The notes: a model not told the origin generated them from the letters alone. A stretch of DNA of 64,000 nucleotides from Brevibacillus sp. JNUCC-41 (GCF_014844095.1 NZ_CP062163.1:2699501-2763500); one strand, 5' to 3'; shown: positions 8,256 through 17,233, counted from the first letter of the stretch. Numbers and translations are program-made.

Positions 8256-9125
8256 TTGACCCGTTACGAATATGGCGGTGATGAGTTTATTTTTGTTGAA
8301 TTAGCTGAGGCAATGAGTCTTGAAACAAATTTTCAAGCAATGGCTATTACTAAGGTGTTACGAAAAGAGAAAGTATCAGGAATTTTGGATATTTGTCCTT
8401 CCAATGCTTCCTATATGATTCGGTTTAATCCAGATCTCATTCATCCAGATGACTTAATTTCAAAATTGAAAGAACTTGAAAAATATGTTTCCTTGGAAAA
8501 CTTTGAAATAACTGCACGTGCAGTAGATGTACCCATATTATTTGAAGATCCTTGGACACATGAGGCATTAATGCGTTTTAGAGATCGGCATCAGGATCCA
8601 ACATCAACAGATATTGAATATGTGGCACATACAAATGGCTTTCATACGAAAGAAGATTTAATTAAATCAATTACGGATGCCCCTTATCTGGTTTCGATGA
8701 TAGGCTTTGTACCGGGCTTGCCATGGTGCTATCAAATGGTTCCAAACGAGCAGCAAATCGAAGCACCTAAATATGTTCGCCCTCGAACATATACGCCAGA
8801 GAGGGCATTCGGATTCGGCGGTTCATTTGCCGTTATATATCCGGTTCAAGGTGCAGGTGGTTATCAATTGTTTGGAACTGCTGCAGCACCGATCTTTCAA
8901 AAGGAGCAACGTTTACATGATTTTAAAGAGTCAATGACCTTCCCGAGACAGGGCGATGTTTTTAGATATCGAAGCATTTCCATGGAGGAGTACGAAGATA
9001 TTCGAAAACAAGTTGAAAATGGGGAATTCCGTTATTTGACGAAGGATATAACCTTTAAACCTAAAGATGTTCTCGGAAATCCAAATGCGTTTTCAGAATC
9101 TGTGATAAGGAGGTTATATGCATGA
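8256..9125 (+). CDS. pxpB: PxpB/KipI-family subunit (allophanate-hydrolase-subunit-1 domain)
   Basis: The 289-residue protein belongs to the KipI/AHS1 family. With the KipA partner it forms the ATP-dependent half of 5-oxoprolinase PxpABC; the same two domains form the carboxyltransferase of urea carboxylase. The typical G-F-V-P-G-L-P motif is near residue 150 and the R-T-Y-T-P-E-R-A-F-G-F-G-G stretch near 180. Start TTG 8256 is set by GAGGTGA (8243-8249). It is first in a five-gene operon behind a sigma-54 promoter, and overlaps pxpC by ATGA. Because biotin carrier and carboxylase genes follow, this copy may work on a carboxylated substrate rather than plain 5-oxoproline. Confidence 0.85.
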   Translation: MTRYEYGGDEFIFVELAEAMSLETNFQAMAITKVLRKEKVSGILDICPSNASYMIRFNPDLIHPDDLISKLKELEKYVSLENFEITARAVDVPILFEDPWTHEALMRFRDRHQDPTSTDIEYVAHTNGFHTKEDLIKSITDAPYLVSMIGFVPGLPWCYQMVPNEQQIEAPKYVRPRTYTPERAFGFGGSFAVIYPVQGAGGYQLFGTAAAPIFQKEQRLHDFKESMTFPRQGDVFRYRSISMEEYEDIRKQVENGEFRYLTKDITFKPKDVLGNPNAFSESVIRRLYA

Positions 9126-10120
9126 TTAAAGTTATTAACCCTGGCCTTCAAACGACTGTTCAAGATTATGGGAGAATAGGCTTTTATGAAGTGGGTATGC
9201 CACCATCGGGAGCCATGGATAAATACTCCTTCAGGGCAAGCAACTTTCTTGTTGGGAACGATGAAAATGCAGCTGTTCTCGAGATTACTTATATGGGGCC
9301 AGTCTTAGAATTCCAACAAGATGTAACCGTTGCTATTGCAGGAGGGGAAATACCACCAAAAATTAATGATCAGTATGTTCCGATGTGGGAAACATTGGAA
9401 GTTAAAGCTGGGGATGTTTTGTCCTTTGATTTTGTTAAACAAGGAGCTCGGGTGTATTTAGCGGTAGCCGGCGGAATTGAAGTGCCGCTTATTATGGAAT
9501 CACGGTCCACATATACATTGTGCGGAATTGGAGGTTTCGAAGGAAGACCACTTCAAGCTGGGGACTTTTTGAAAATCGGTAATGCAAACCAATCAAAGAT
9601 TGCAATCGGAACACGCATAAGTGATGAATTAATTCCGGTCTTCTCAAAAACGAATATAATACGTGTTGTTGTAGGATTGTGCAGTTATCGCCTTACTGAA
9701 GAAAGTAAAAAACGCTTTTTCTCCATCGATTGGACGGTTACAACGGAAGCAAACCGTGTTGGCTACCGTTTTAAAGGGGAGCGTTTGAATTTTGTAGAGC
9801 GTCAACAACCATTTGGAGCCGGCAGCAATCCTTCAAATGTTGTGGATTTAGGGTATCCTATCGGATCGATTCAAGTACCAGATGGTGTCGAACCGATTGC
9901 TTTGTTAAACGATGCTGTGACAGGTGGAGGCTATGCGACGATTTGTACAATTATCAGTACGGATTTAGACAAAATGGCACAAATCAAAACAAATGAGAAG
10001 GTACGCTTTGTGGCTATTGACATTAATGAAGCCCTCGAGGCAAGAAATGAATACAAAGAAAAAATCCATCAAATGAAAAAACAAGTATTAGGACAAATAG
10101 GGGGAATCAATCATGGCTGA
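9122..10120 (+). CDS. pxpC: PxpC/KipA-family subunit (allophanate-hydrolase-subunit-2 domain)
   Basis: The 332-residue protein has the KipA/AHS2 hallmarks: N-terminal P-G-L-Q-T-T-V-Q-D-Y-G-R, then M-P-P-S-G-A-M-D, and a C-terminal P-I-G-S-I-Q-V-P-D-G region. KipA pairs with KipI to form 5-oxoprolinase PxpBC or, fused, the carboxyltransferase domain of urea carboxylase. Translation is coupled at both ends: its ATG overlaps the pxpB stop, and its last 8 nt overlap the next gene. It should form a heteromer with 8256-9125. A diverged paralogue is at 15830. Confidence 0.87.
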   Translation: MIKVINPGLQTTVQDYGRIGFYEVGMPPSGAMDKYSFRASNFLVGNDENAAVLEITYMGPVLEFQQDVTVAIAGGEIPPKINDQYVPMWETLEVKAGDVLSFDFVKQGARVYLAVAGGIEVPLIMESRSTYTLCGIGGFEGRPLQAGDFLKIGNANQSKIAIGTRISDELIPVFSKTNIIRVVVGLCSYRLTEESKKRFFSIDWTVTTEANRVGYRFKGERLNFVERQQPFGAGSNPSNVVDLGYPIGSIQVPDGVEPIALLNDAVTGGGYATICTIISTDLDKMAQIKTNEKVRFVAIDINEALEARNEYKEKIHQMKKQVLGQIGGINHG

Positions 10121-10361
10121 ACAAAAAACAGTTCTATCACCAATCCCAGGAGTATTTTATCGCAAACCCGCTCCCGATAAGGACGTGTACGTAAAAGAAG
10201 GAGATACAGTTAAGAATGGTGACGTTCTTGCTATGGTGGAAGTGATGAAAAACTTCTATGAAATTAAAGCAGAAACAGATGGAGTTCTTGCACAATTCTT
10301 TGTAGAGGACGAGGACATTCTAGACGCAGGACAGGAAATAGCGGTAATCATTGAACAGTAA
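10113..10361 (+). CDS. accB: Biotin carboxyl carrier protein
   Basis: This 82-residue protein is a single biotinyl/lipoyl domain without the long linker of housekeeping AccB. The biotinylation site is V-E-V-M-K46-N, a variant of the usual A-M-K-M. It would carry carboxybiotin between the carboxylase encoded next and the PxpBC pair, whose domains match a urea-carboxylase transferase. It overlaps pxpC by 8 nt. It probably serves this operon rather than fatty acid synthesis. Confidence 0.88.
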   Translation: MAEQKTVLSPIPGVFYRKPAPDKDVYVKEGDTVKNGDVLAMVEVMKNFYEIKAETDGVLAQFFVEDEDILDAGQEIAVIIEQ

Positions 10362-10392
10362 TCAATTTTGAATAAGGAAGGAGGAAAAGTAA

Positions 10393-11745
10393 ATGGGCTA
10401 TTTTAAAAAGGTGCTAATTGCAAACCGAGGGGAAATTGCTAGGAGAATTATTCGCACTTGTAAAAAGGAAGGTATTCAAACAGTCGCTGTCTATTCTGAA
10501 GCCGATGCAGAGGCTCCTTATGTCAGTGAAGCGACGGAAGCTGTATGCATCGGCCCTGCTCAAGCGAAAAAGAGTTATCTTGATATTGAAAAAGTGATTC
10601 AGGTAGCAAAAGAAACACATGCAGATGCTATTCATCCTGGGTATGGGTTCTTATCTGAAAATGCGGAATTTGTACGCAGATGTGAGGAAGAAAATATTGT
10701 CTTTATCGGTCCTTCTGCGGAAACGATACACATTATGGGCAGTAAGCTTGAAGCTCGTACCCAAATGCAAATGGCGGGCGTAAGGGTTGTGCCAGGTACG
10801 GATAAAAGCATTGAGTCAGTTGACGAAGCATTGCTGATTGCGAACGATCTTGGCTATCCACTCATGTTAAAAGCTAGCGCCGGTGGTGGTGGTATTGGGA
10901 TGCAGCTTGTTCAAAATGATGCCGAGTTAATAAAAGTGTTTGATGCGACGAAGCAACAAGCTACTTCATTTTTTAAGGATGGAACTGTCTTTTTAGAAAA
11001 ATGGATTTCAAAACCCCGCCATATTGAAGTGCAAATTGTCGCTGATACATACGGAAATGTCTTACATTTATTTGAACGGGAATGTTCAGTACAGCGCCGA
11101 AATCAAAAGGTGATAGAAGAAAGCCCTTCGCCATTTCTTAATGATACCCTTCGAAAAGAATTGTTGGAAGCAGCCATTCGAGGTGTAAAACAAATCGATT
11201 ATACAAATGTAGGCACAATGGAATTCATTTTTGATGAAAATCAAAATTTCTATTTTCTTGAAATGAACACTCGTCTGCAAGTAGAGCACCCAGTAACTGA
11301 AGAAATAACAGGAATAGATTTAGTTGAACTACAGTTGAAAATAGCTGCGAAGGAAAAACTGCAGATTACACAGGAAGAGATAAACAAAACAGGACACGCG
11401 ATTGAAAGCAGACTTTACGCAGAAGATCCTAGTACTTTCTTTCCTAGTCCTGGTGTAATTTCTAGGTTGAAATTACCCGAAAACGATGTAAGGTTGGATT
11501 TTGGCATCGTCGAAGGTAGTGCGGTGACCCCTTTTTATGATCCGATGATCGGTAAAATTATTGTTCACGGAATAACACGTGATCAAGCAATCTCAAAAAT
11601 GCAGGGAGTGCTTGAAGAAATTGAAGTACAGGGAGTTAAAACAAACCTCTTGCTTCTCAAACAAATCATGAAAAATAACCAGTTTATTAGTGGTAATTAT
11701 ACGACTCAATTTTTAGCAGAAAATAAAGTTCAAGTTGAGGGGTGA
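10393..11745 (+). CDS. accC: Biotin carboxylase (AccC family)
   Basis: The 450-residue ATP-grasp enzyme carboxylates biotin using ATP and bicarbonate. Standard features are the N-terminal V-L-I-A-N-R-G-E-I-A, the glycine-rich K-A-S-A-G-G-G-G near residue 160, the R-E-C-S-V-Q-R-R-N-Q-K motif, and the catalytic E-M-N-T-R-L-Q-V-E-H-P near 290. AGGAGG lies 8 nt before ATG 10393. Its length equals housekeeping AccC, but no AccA/AccD genes are nearby. The only transferase-like partners in the operon are PxpB and PxpC, which points to an amide, urea-like or lactam acceptor. Confidence 0.9.
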   Translation: MGYFKKVLIANRGEIARRIIRTCKKEGIQTVAVYSEADAEAPYVSEATEAVCIGPAQAKKSYLDIEKVIQVAKETHADAIHPGYGFLSENAEFVRRCEEENIVFIGPSAETIHIMGSKLEARTQMQMAGVRVVPGTDKSIESVDEALLIANDLGYPLMLKASAGGGGIGMQLVQNDAELIKVFDATKQQATSFFKDGTVFLEKWISKPRHIEVQIVADTYGNVLHLFERECSVQRRNQKVIEESPSPFLNDTLRKELLEAAIRGVKQIDYTNVGTMEFIFDENQNFYFLEMNTRLQVEHPVTEEITGIDLVELQLKIAAKEKLQITQEEINKTGHAIESRLYAEDPSTFFPSPGVISRLKLPENDVRLDFGIVEGSAVTPFYDPMIGKIIVHGITRDQAISKMQGVLEEIEVQGVKTNLLLLKQIMKNNQFISGNYTTQFLAENKVQVEG

Positions 11746-11750
11746 AAGCA

Positions 11751-12515
11751 ATGTATAAGGTAGATTTGAACTGTGATATGGGTGAGAGCTTCGGCCTTTA
11801 TGAATTAGGCTATGATGAAGAATTAATGCAGCATATTACCTCGGCTAATATTGCATGTGGTTTTCATGCCGGAGATCCCCATGTTATGAGAAAAACAGTG
11901 GAAATAGCAAAGAAATATGATGTAGGGATTGGTGCACATCCAGGTTTTCCAGATTTATTGGGTTTCGGTCGTCGCTTCATGACCTGTACACCCTCAGAAA
12001 TAAAAGACTATGTAATGTATCAAGTAGGCGCCTTAAGAGAATTCAGTGCAGCAGCAGATGTCAAAATCCAGCATTGTAAACCACACGGAGCTTTATTTAT
12101 GAAAGCAATGGAAGATAAGACTATAGCACGAGCAATATTAGAAACAATTCATGAAATCGATCCAAATATGATCATATTTGCGCTTAGCCAATCGGAAGTG
12201 ATGGAAGAAGCTATAAAAATGGGTGTCCCTGTTGCAAAAGAAGCTTATGCTGACAGGGAGCATACTGAAAGCGGGTCCATTTTGCTAACGAGAACAGGCG
12301 CACGAATCAATGATTATGAAGAAATGGCACAGCGAGTTGTTCGTATGGTCAAAGAAGGAAGAGTCATCACACACGATGGAAAAGATGTTTCCATTAAAGC
12401 AGAGACCATTTGTATACATGGAGATACACCAGGAGCGCCGACTCTGGCTAAAAAAGTTGTAGAAGCTTTAAAGGGGAGTGGCGTCGAGATTGTCCCTATT
12501 AATAAGATCATCTAA
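11751..12515 (+). CDS. pxpA: 5-oxoprolinase subunit A, LamB/YcsF family
   Basis: The 254-residue LamB/YcsF protein begins with the family signature V-D-L-N-C-D-M-G-E-S-F-G and contains C-G-F-H-A-G-D-P and G-A-H-P-G-F-P-D. PxpA does the hydrolytic step in the PxpABC 5-oxoprolinase, yielding glutamate. I choose ATG 11751 because GAGGGG (11738-11743) gives normal spacing and the family usually starts here; an in-frame GTG at 11742 overlaps that site. It is last in the sigma-54 operon and a clear terminator follows. With the carboxylase genes present, the true substrate could be a related lactam. Confidence 0.88.
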   Translation: MYKVDLNCDMGESFGLYELGYDEELMQHITSANIACGFHAGDPHVMRKTVEIAKKYDVGIGAHPGFPDLLGFGRRFMTCTPSEIKDYVMYQVGALREFSAAADVKIQHCKPHGALFMKAMEDKTIARAILETIHEIDPNMIIFALSQSEVMEEAIKMGVPVAKEAYADREHTESGSILLTRTGARINDYEEMAQRVVRMVKEGRVITHDGKDVSIKAETICIHGDTPGAPTLAKKVVEALKGSGVEIVPINKII

Positions 12516-12628
12516 TAAGATACTTGTCCTAAAATGTATATTGGTATAGTAGTGGGGTTCTAATGAATGAACTATGCTCTTTAAAATAGGACAGTCCTAA
12601 AATAGGATTAATAGATAGTTGACTAGTA

Positions 12629-12665
12629 AATGACTCCGGTATTGTTTGCCGGAGTCATTCTGTTT
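12629..12665 (+). terminator. Terminator after the pxp-acc operon
   Basis: Perfect 11-bp stem (12629-12639 with 12649-12659), 9-nt loop, short T-rich tail. Confidence 0.75.
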
Positions 12666-12895
12666 AGATCCCAATATAACGGATTGTATTGTAAATGCCT
12701 TCTAGACTCTCTTCAATTAATTTGTTAACTTCTCAAACTAAGCCGTAGTTACTTCACTAGTTGTTGAAACAAAGTATAGATATAATTGACCGAATAATCG
12801 AAATCATATTTATATTAAAATACTTCTAAATACTTATCCTTAACTAAAAAAAGTATAATAAAATAAAGATTCCGTAATCGGGAGGGGTGAGTAAG
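12666..12895 (+). promoter_or_regulatory. Upstream region of the second activator gene
   Basis: This AT-rich stretch has no ORF. A possible sigma-A promoter is TTGACC (12786-12791) with TATATT (12811-12816) at a loose 19-nt spacing. No -24/-12 motif was seen here, so the activator operon itself is probably not sigma-54 dependent. Confidence 0.3.
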
Positions 12896-14935
12896 TTGAT
12901 TATTTGGAACGATATTCTTAAACCGATTTCCGTATATGTTAATATACATTGCACCATTGGAGCTGTCATTCAAAAATTATCAAATCAAAAAGCGAATATT
13001 GTGTTTGTAAAGGATAAGGGGTCTTTAGTGGGCTATAGTACTATCGAGATTCTAATGAACCAAATTGCTCAAAATGAAGACTTATCAAAGCCAATTATCT
13101 ATAAAAATGATATTTTAAAAGTCCCACAGTTTTCGCCTGTTGAATTTTTCCATAACGTTACTCTTATTATAGGGGAGGATGCCAATGGAGAAATTATCGG
13201 CTTCACTACAATTGAACAGGCCCGAAATCAAATCAGTGAGCTGAATTTGAAGGATTTAAATCTCCTTTTACATGGAGCTGGGGTAGGAATTGTCCGAACG
13301 AATATCGATTACCAAATAGAATATATTAATGAAACAGCAGAAAGTATTTTAGGTCTCCACCGCTCATTTTTACAGTTTCGAGACTATAAAATGTTATTAA
13401 GTATCGATAAAAATCTTGATAAAGTAATGACTGGGGAAACTCTTATAAATGTGAACGCTTCTATTAATTTTAAATGCACAGTTGGTAATTTTTACCCTTT
13501 TAAGATGGAAGATAAAATAAAAGGACTCATTCATATTTTTTTCTCGCGTGAAGTTTTCGAGGATTCTGTTAAAGAATTAGACTTTGTAAGAAATCTGAAT
13601 TCTGATTTACAAACGGTATATGCTTCTTCCCAGGAACAAATACTCGTCATTGACGAAAGCGGAAAAATCATTCGAGTAGCGGGAATGTTTCTTCACGATT
13701 TTTGGAAAGTGGATAATCCAGAAAACATAATTGGTAAGAATATAAGTGAGTTTACAAGAAAAAACATTTTTCAGCCTAATGTTTTTGAACTATGTCAGAA
13801 ACAAAAGAACAAGGTTACATCGATTCAGGATTCTATGGGAAAAAGTAGAGTCTGGTCTGTAGCTACCCCGGTGTACCATGAAGGGAAATTAGAAAAAGTA
13901 GTTGTACTTTCAAGGGATATTACACAAGAAAGTTCCTCAATTCATTATCAGTCGGACGAAGGTTCTCAAACTCTACAAGATCATGATGATTTTAACAATA
14001 AACAACTTGTTTATCGTTCGAAAACAATTGAGCGCTTAGTAGTAGAGATAAAGCGAGTAGCCCAATTTAATTCGACTATTCTACTGGAAGGTGAATCCGG
14101 TGTTGGGAAAGAAGTATTTGTCCACCAAATTCATTCAGCCAGTCCTCGGAGTAACCAGCAGCTAGTCCGGATTAACTGCGGTGCTATTCCAGAGAATCTC
14201 ATTGAAAGTGAATTGTTCGGTTATGAGAAAGGGGCATTTACTGGTGCAGATAAAAATGGGAAAGCAGGGTTGTTTGAAATTGCTAATAACAGCACGCTTT
14301 TTCTCGATGAAATTGGTGAACTCCCTTTAAATATGCAAGTGAAGCTATTGCGTGTGTTGCAGGAACGAGAAGTGACTAGAATTGGCGGGACCCATCCAAG
14401 ACCTGTAGATGTTCGAATTATAACGGCAACCAATAAGGACTTACAAGAGTTGGTGAACCAAGGTGAATTCAGAGAGGATTTATACTACCGACTATATGTT
14501 ATTCCATTTAATATTCCGCCATTGCGTGAACGAAAAGATGATATCTTTCCCCTCGCCATTTATTTTTTGGAACAATTTAAAAAAATGTATGATATCAAGA
14601 AAAGTTTCACCCCAGAAGCCATTGAAGTTTTAGAGACATATACATGGCCGGGAAATGTAAGGGAACTTCAAAATATAGTGGAGCGCTTAACATTATTGGG
14701 AGAGGGAGAATGGATTAAACGGGAGCATGCATTGAAATTTTTGTACGGGGAAGTTCAAAAAAAGAAAAAACAACTATTAGTTTTAGAATTAATGCCGCTT
14801 AAAGAAGCGGTAGAAGAATTAGAAACTCAACTTATTCAAAGAGGGATGCAAAAATACGGCACTGCCGATAAATTATCTAAGGTACTAGGTGTTAGTCCTG
14901 CGACAATAAGCAGGCGGATGAAAAAGCTGAAATAA
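12896..14935 (+). CDS. Sigma-54-dependent transcriptional activator (CBS-like, PAS, AAA+, HTH)
   Basis: The 679-residue enhancer-binding protein has an N-terminal CBS-like region (about 1-110), two PAS-like domains (about 115-220 and 230-345), an AAA+ domain with Walker A G-E-S-G-V-G-K-E and an intact GAFTGA loop, and a Fis-type HTH ending in S-P-A-T-I-S-R-R-M-K-K. Start TTG 12896 is preferred because GGAGGGG lies 8-10 nt upstream; the in-frame GTG 12887 overlaps that site. It is placed between the two pxpBC pairs and is co-directional with the second. It is the best candidate to bind the tandem sites at 8095-8129 and drive the promoter at 8202. Confidence 0.9.
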   Translation: MIIWNDILKPISVYVNIHCTIGAVIQKLSNQKANIVFVKDKGSLVGYSTIEILMNQIAQNEDLSKPIIYKNDILKVPQFSPVEFFHNVTLIIGEDANGEIIGFTTIEQARNQISELNLKDLNLLLHGAGVGIVRTNIDYQIEYINETAESILGLHRSFLQFRDYKMLLSIDKNLDKVMTGETLINVNASINFKCTVGNFYPFKMEDKIKGLIHIFFSREVFEDSVKELDFVRNLNSDLQTVYASSQEQILVIDESGKIIRVAGMFLHDFWKVDNPENIIGKNISEFTRKNIFQPNVFELCQKQKNKVTSIQDSMGKSRVWSVATPVYHEGKLEKVVVLSRDITQESSSIHYQSDEGSQTLQDHDDFNNKQLVYRSKTIERLVVEIKRVAQFNSTILLEGESGVGKEVFVHQIHSASPRSNQQLVRINCGAIPENLIESELFGYEKGAFTGADKNGKAGLFEIANNSTLFLDEIGELPLNMQVKLLRVLQEREVTRIGGTHPRPVDVRIITATNKDLQELVNQGEFREDLYYRLYVIPFNIPPLRERKDDIFPLAIYFLEQFKKMYDIKKSFTPEAIEVLETYTWPGNVRELQNIVERLTLLGEGEWIKREHALKFLYGEVQKKKKQLLVLELMPLKEAVEELETQLIQRGMQKYGTADKLSKVLGVSPATISRRMKKLK

Positions 14936-14953
14936 CAAAGGGGGCGACAAGTA

Positions 14954-15829
14954 TTGTTTAATTTGCCTGAAACTCATTTTAATTTCGGGGGAGACGAATA
15001 CATTTATGCTGAAATTTCTCGTGAAATGAGAATTGAGAGTAACTTTAAAGCAATTGCGGTGACTGAGGAGCTGAGAAAAAGAGAAATTCCAGGCATTATT
15101 GATATTGTTTCATCCAATGCCTCCTATTTAGTTCGTTATAGTCCGGACATCGTCTCAGCAAGAGATTTACTGGATTATTTAAAAGAAATAGATTTAAAGA
15201 AAAGTAATCCTGAAAAATTAAATTTATCAGTACGAATAGTAGAAATTCCAGCATGGTACGACGATCCAGTGTCAAGAGAATATTCCCTGCGTTTTAAGGG
15301 CAGACACCCGGCCCCTGACTTAACAGATTTTGAATATGTGATGAAAGTAAATGGGTTTACAGACAAAGAATCATTTATTGAAACTCATTCAGAGACACCC
15401 TATTTAATTACGATGGTTGGATTTCTGCCTGGAACGGGTTGGCATTTTCCGCTTGGATTAAAGCCAAATGAGATCATTCAAGCACCAAAATATTATAGTC
15501 CCCGTACAGAAACTCCGGAAAGAAGCATTGGTATAGGTGGTGCGTTCAATGTGATTTATCCAGTCAATGGACCAGGCAGCTATCAACTAATTGGACGATC
15601 AGCTATCCCTTTAGTAGATAAAATAAACCCTTTAGAAGAGACTTCTTTTTTGGCAAGACCCGGAGATATATGGAAGTATCGTCCTGTTAAGGAATCTGAA
15701 TATAATGAGATCGAAAGCAATGTAAGTGCTGGAACATATATTAATAAAGTAAAAGAAATTGATCTTTCGCCACTTGAATATGTACAAAAGGGAAAAAAAT
15801 ATATCGATGAGCTCATGGAGGGTTTTTAA
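14954..15829 (+). CDS. pxpB: PxpB/KipI-family subunit, second copy
   Basis: This 291-residue KipI/AHS1-family protein is a diverged paralogue of 8256-9125 with the same G-F-L-P-G motif and P-R-T-E-T-P-E-R-S-I-G-I-G-G stretch. TTG 14954 follows GGGGGCG. It is 18 nt after the activator gene and abuts pxpC2, so activator, pxpB2 and pxpC2 look like one transcript. No biotin proteins accompany this pair; it may be a standard ATP-dependent PxpBC, share PxpA or the biotin proteins from the upstream operon, or act as a Kip-like regulator. Confidence 0.83.
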   Translation: MFNLPETHFNFGGDEYIYAEISREMRIESNFKAIAVTEELRKREIPGIIDIVSSNASYLVRYSPDIVSARDLLDYLKEIDLKKSNPEKLNLSVRIVEIPAWYDDPVSREYSLRFKGRHPAPDLTDFEYVMKVNGFTDKESFIETHSETPYLITMVGFLPGTGWHFPLGLKPNEIIQAPKYYSPRTETPERSIGIGGAFNVIYPVNGPGSYQLIGRSAIPLVDKINPLEETSFLARPGDIWKYRPVKESEYNEIESNVSAGTYINKVKEIDLSPLEYVQKGKKYIDELMEGF

Positions 15830-16807
15830 ATGATAGAAATTAAGGAGCCTGGGTTATGGACCACGGTACAGGATATGGGACGCGTCGGGAAGTATCATCT
15901 GGGTGTACCGCCATCAGGAGCAGCTGATAAATATTCATTTATTATTGGAAACCTTCTAGTAGGAAATCCAGCTGAATTTGCATCACTTGAGATGACATTA
16001 TTAGGGGGAAAGTTTGAAATTCATAGAAATTTAATTATCGCCCTTACAGGTGCTCCAATGGAAGCATACTTAAATCACCAACGATTATCTTTCTGGGAAA
16101 CCCATCAAGTAAAAGAAGGAGACATCTTAACGATAAAAGCTTGCCAACAGGGGGTGAAAAGCTATTTAAGTATCTCTGGTGGCATAAAGGTTCAAGATGT
16201 TTTAGGTAGTAAATCAACCTATGAACTAAGCCAGATTGGGGGCTTTTATGGCAGAAAGTTAGCTGTAGGCGATAGAATACAGATTAATGAACCACTGCCA
16301 GGAGCTTCAAAACAGGTTGGTAAATCTGTTCCACTAGAATTCGTCCCAACCTTTGATGACTTTCAAGAATTACGTGTCACGATGGGGTTATCAGGTTACT
16401 TGTTGAGCGATCAAGGGTTAAAAACTTTCCTCAATTCGGAATGGATCGTTTCGCATGAATCCAACCGGGTCGCTTACCGATATACTGGCCCAAGTGTAAC
16501 ATTCACTGAGCAATATCCACCATTCGGTGCAGGAACTAGTTTTTCGAATGTAGTTGATTTTGCGTATCCTATAGGATCTGTTATGTTTACAAATGAGGAA
16601 GAACTGATTGTTTTACATAATGATGCAATGACGGGTGGTGGTTTTGTCACAATAGGCACCGTCATAAGCCAAGATTTAGATTTAATTTCTCAATCTAGAC
16701 CTTTATCGAAATGTCACTTTATCACAGTTACCATTGATCAGGCCATCCAAGCGAGAGTAGATAGGAGGGGAAATATGGAAAAGTTGTTCAGCCTTATTAA
16801 AAGGTAA
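15830..16807 (+). CDS. pxpC: PxpC/KipA-family subunit, second copy
   Basis: The 325-residue KipA/AHS2 protein carries E-P-G-L-W-T-T-V-Q-D-M-G-R at the N terminus, V-P-P-S-G-A-A-D-K-Y and a C-terminal P-I-G-S-V-M-F. Its ATG directly follows the pxpB2 stop, so the pair is translationally coupled. It is clearly paralogous to 9122-10120 but diverged throughout, which argues for an old duplication or separate acquisition. Expected partner: 14954-15829. Confidence 0.85.
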   Translation: MIEIKEPGLWTTVQDMGRVGKYHLGVPPSGAADKYSFIIGNLLVGNPAEFASLEMTLLGGKFEIHRNLIIALTGAPMEAYLNHQRLSFWETHQVKEGDILTIKACQQGVKSYLSISGGIKVQDVLGSKSTYELSQIGGFYGRKLAVGDRIQINEPLPGASKQVGKSVPLEFVPTFDDFQELRVTMGLSGYLLSDQGLKTFLNSEWIVSHESNRVAYRYTGPSVTFTEQYPPFGAGTSFSNVVDFAYPIGSVMFTNEEELIVLHNDAMTGGGFVTIGTVISQDLDLISQSRPLSKCHFITVTIDQAIQARVDRRGNMEKLFSLIKR

Positions 16808-16868
16808 GTAATGATTTAAACTTTGGACAAACATAATAAAACTCATATCTATAACAGGAGCAAAGTGT

Positions 16869-16955
16869 ATGAGTGTATATGAAGAGGCTCAAAAAACACT
16901 CGATAGCAGAAGCGGAAATCAAGAGCTTATTGTCAATAAAGAGTTTAGATTATAG
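16869..16955 (+). CDS. Short 28-codon frame with a good ribosome site, unknown
   Basis: ATG 16869 is preceded by AGGAG at 8-nt spacing, and the hydrophilic 28-residue product starts M-S-V-Y-E-E-A-Q-K-T. It follows pxpC2 by about 60 nt. It may be a real small protein or the surviving 5' end of a deleted downstream gene. No family recognised. Confidence 0.3.
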   Translation: MSVYEEAQKTLDSRSGNQELIVNKEFRL

Positions 16956-17008
16956 TCGTTCCAATAAATATGTACTTTCGATTCCAAGGAATATGATTAT
17001 TACGTGAG

Positions 17009-17042
17009 CATATTTTAACTTGTTGGGTTGCTCTTTTTTTTA
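17009..17042 (+). terminator. Probable intrinsic terminator
   Basis: GAGCA and TGCTC close a loop of about 18 nt and are followed by a T8 run. It would end the activator-pxpB2-pxpC2 transcript. Confidence 0.5.
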
Positions 17043-17140
17043 TTAATGCAATATACCGTTTAAAAGCCCCCTCTTCATCTTTTTCTTGTATAGGACAATC
17101 TCTGATCAGGAAAAGCTGGATATAAGGAGGCGATGTATGA

Positions 17141-17233
17141 ATGGGTACTTTCGAAGTTATTTCCCTAATGCTAAGCTTTGGCATGTTTGTAATTGCTATT
17201 CTTGATTTTAAAAATCATGACAAGAATCCTTGA
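17141..17233 (+). CDS. Putative holin-like (type I) toxin peptide
   Basis: This 30-residue peptide starts M-G-T-F-E-V-I-S-L-M and continues as one hydrophobic helix with a short charged tail (D-F-K-N-H-D-K). This is the pattern of the small Firmicutes holin-like toxins, whose relatives in type I toxin-antitoxin loci insert into the membrane. AAGGAGG (17124-17130) lies 10 nt before ATG 17141; two other ATGs at 17133 and 17137 give unrelated frames. A strong terminator follows at 17327. An antisense antitoxin RNA would be expected on the opposite strand, but I cannot identify its promoter with confidence. Confidence 0.6.
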   Translation: MGTFEVISLMLSFGMFVIAILDFKNHDKNP

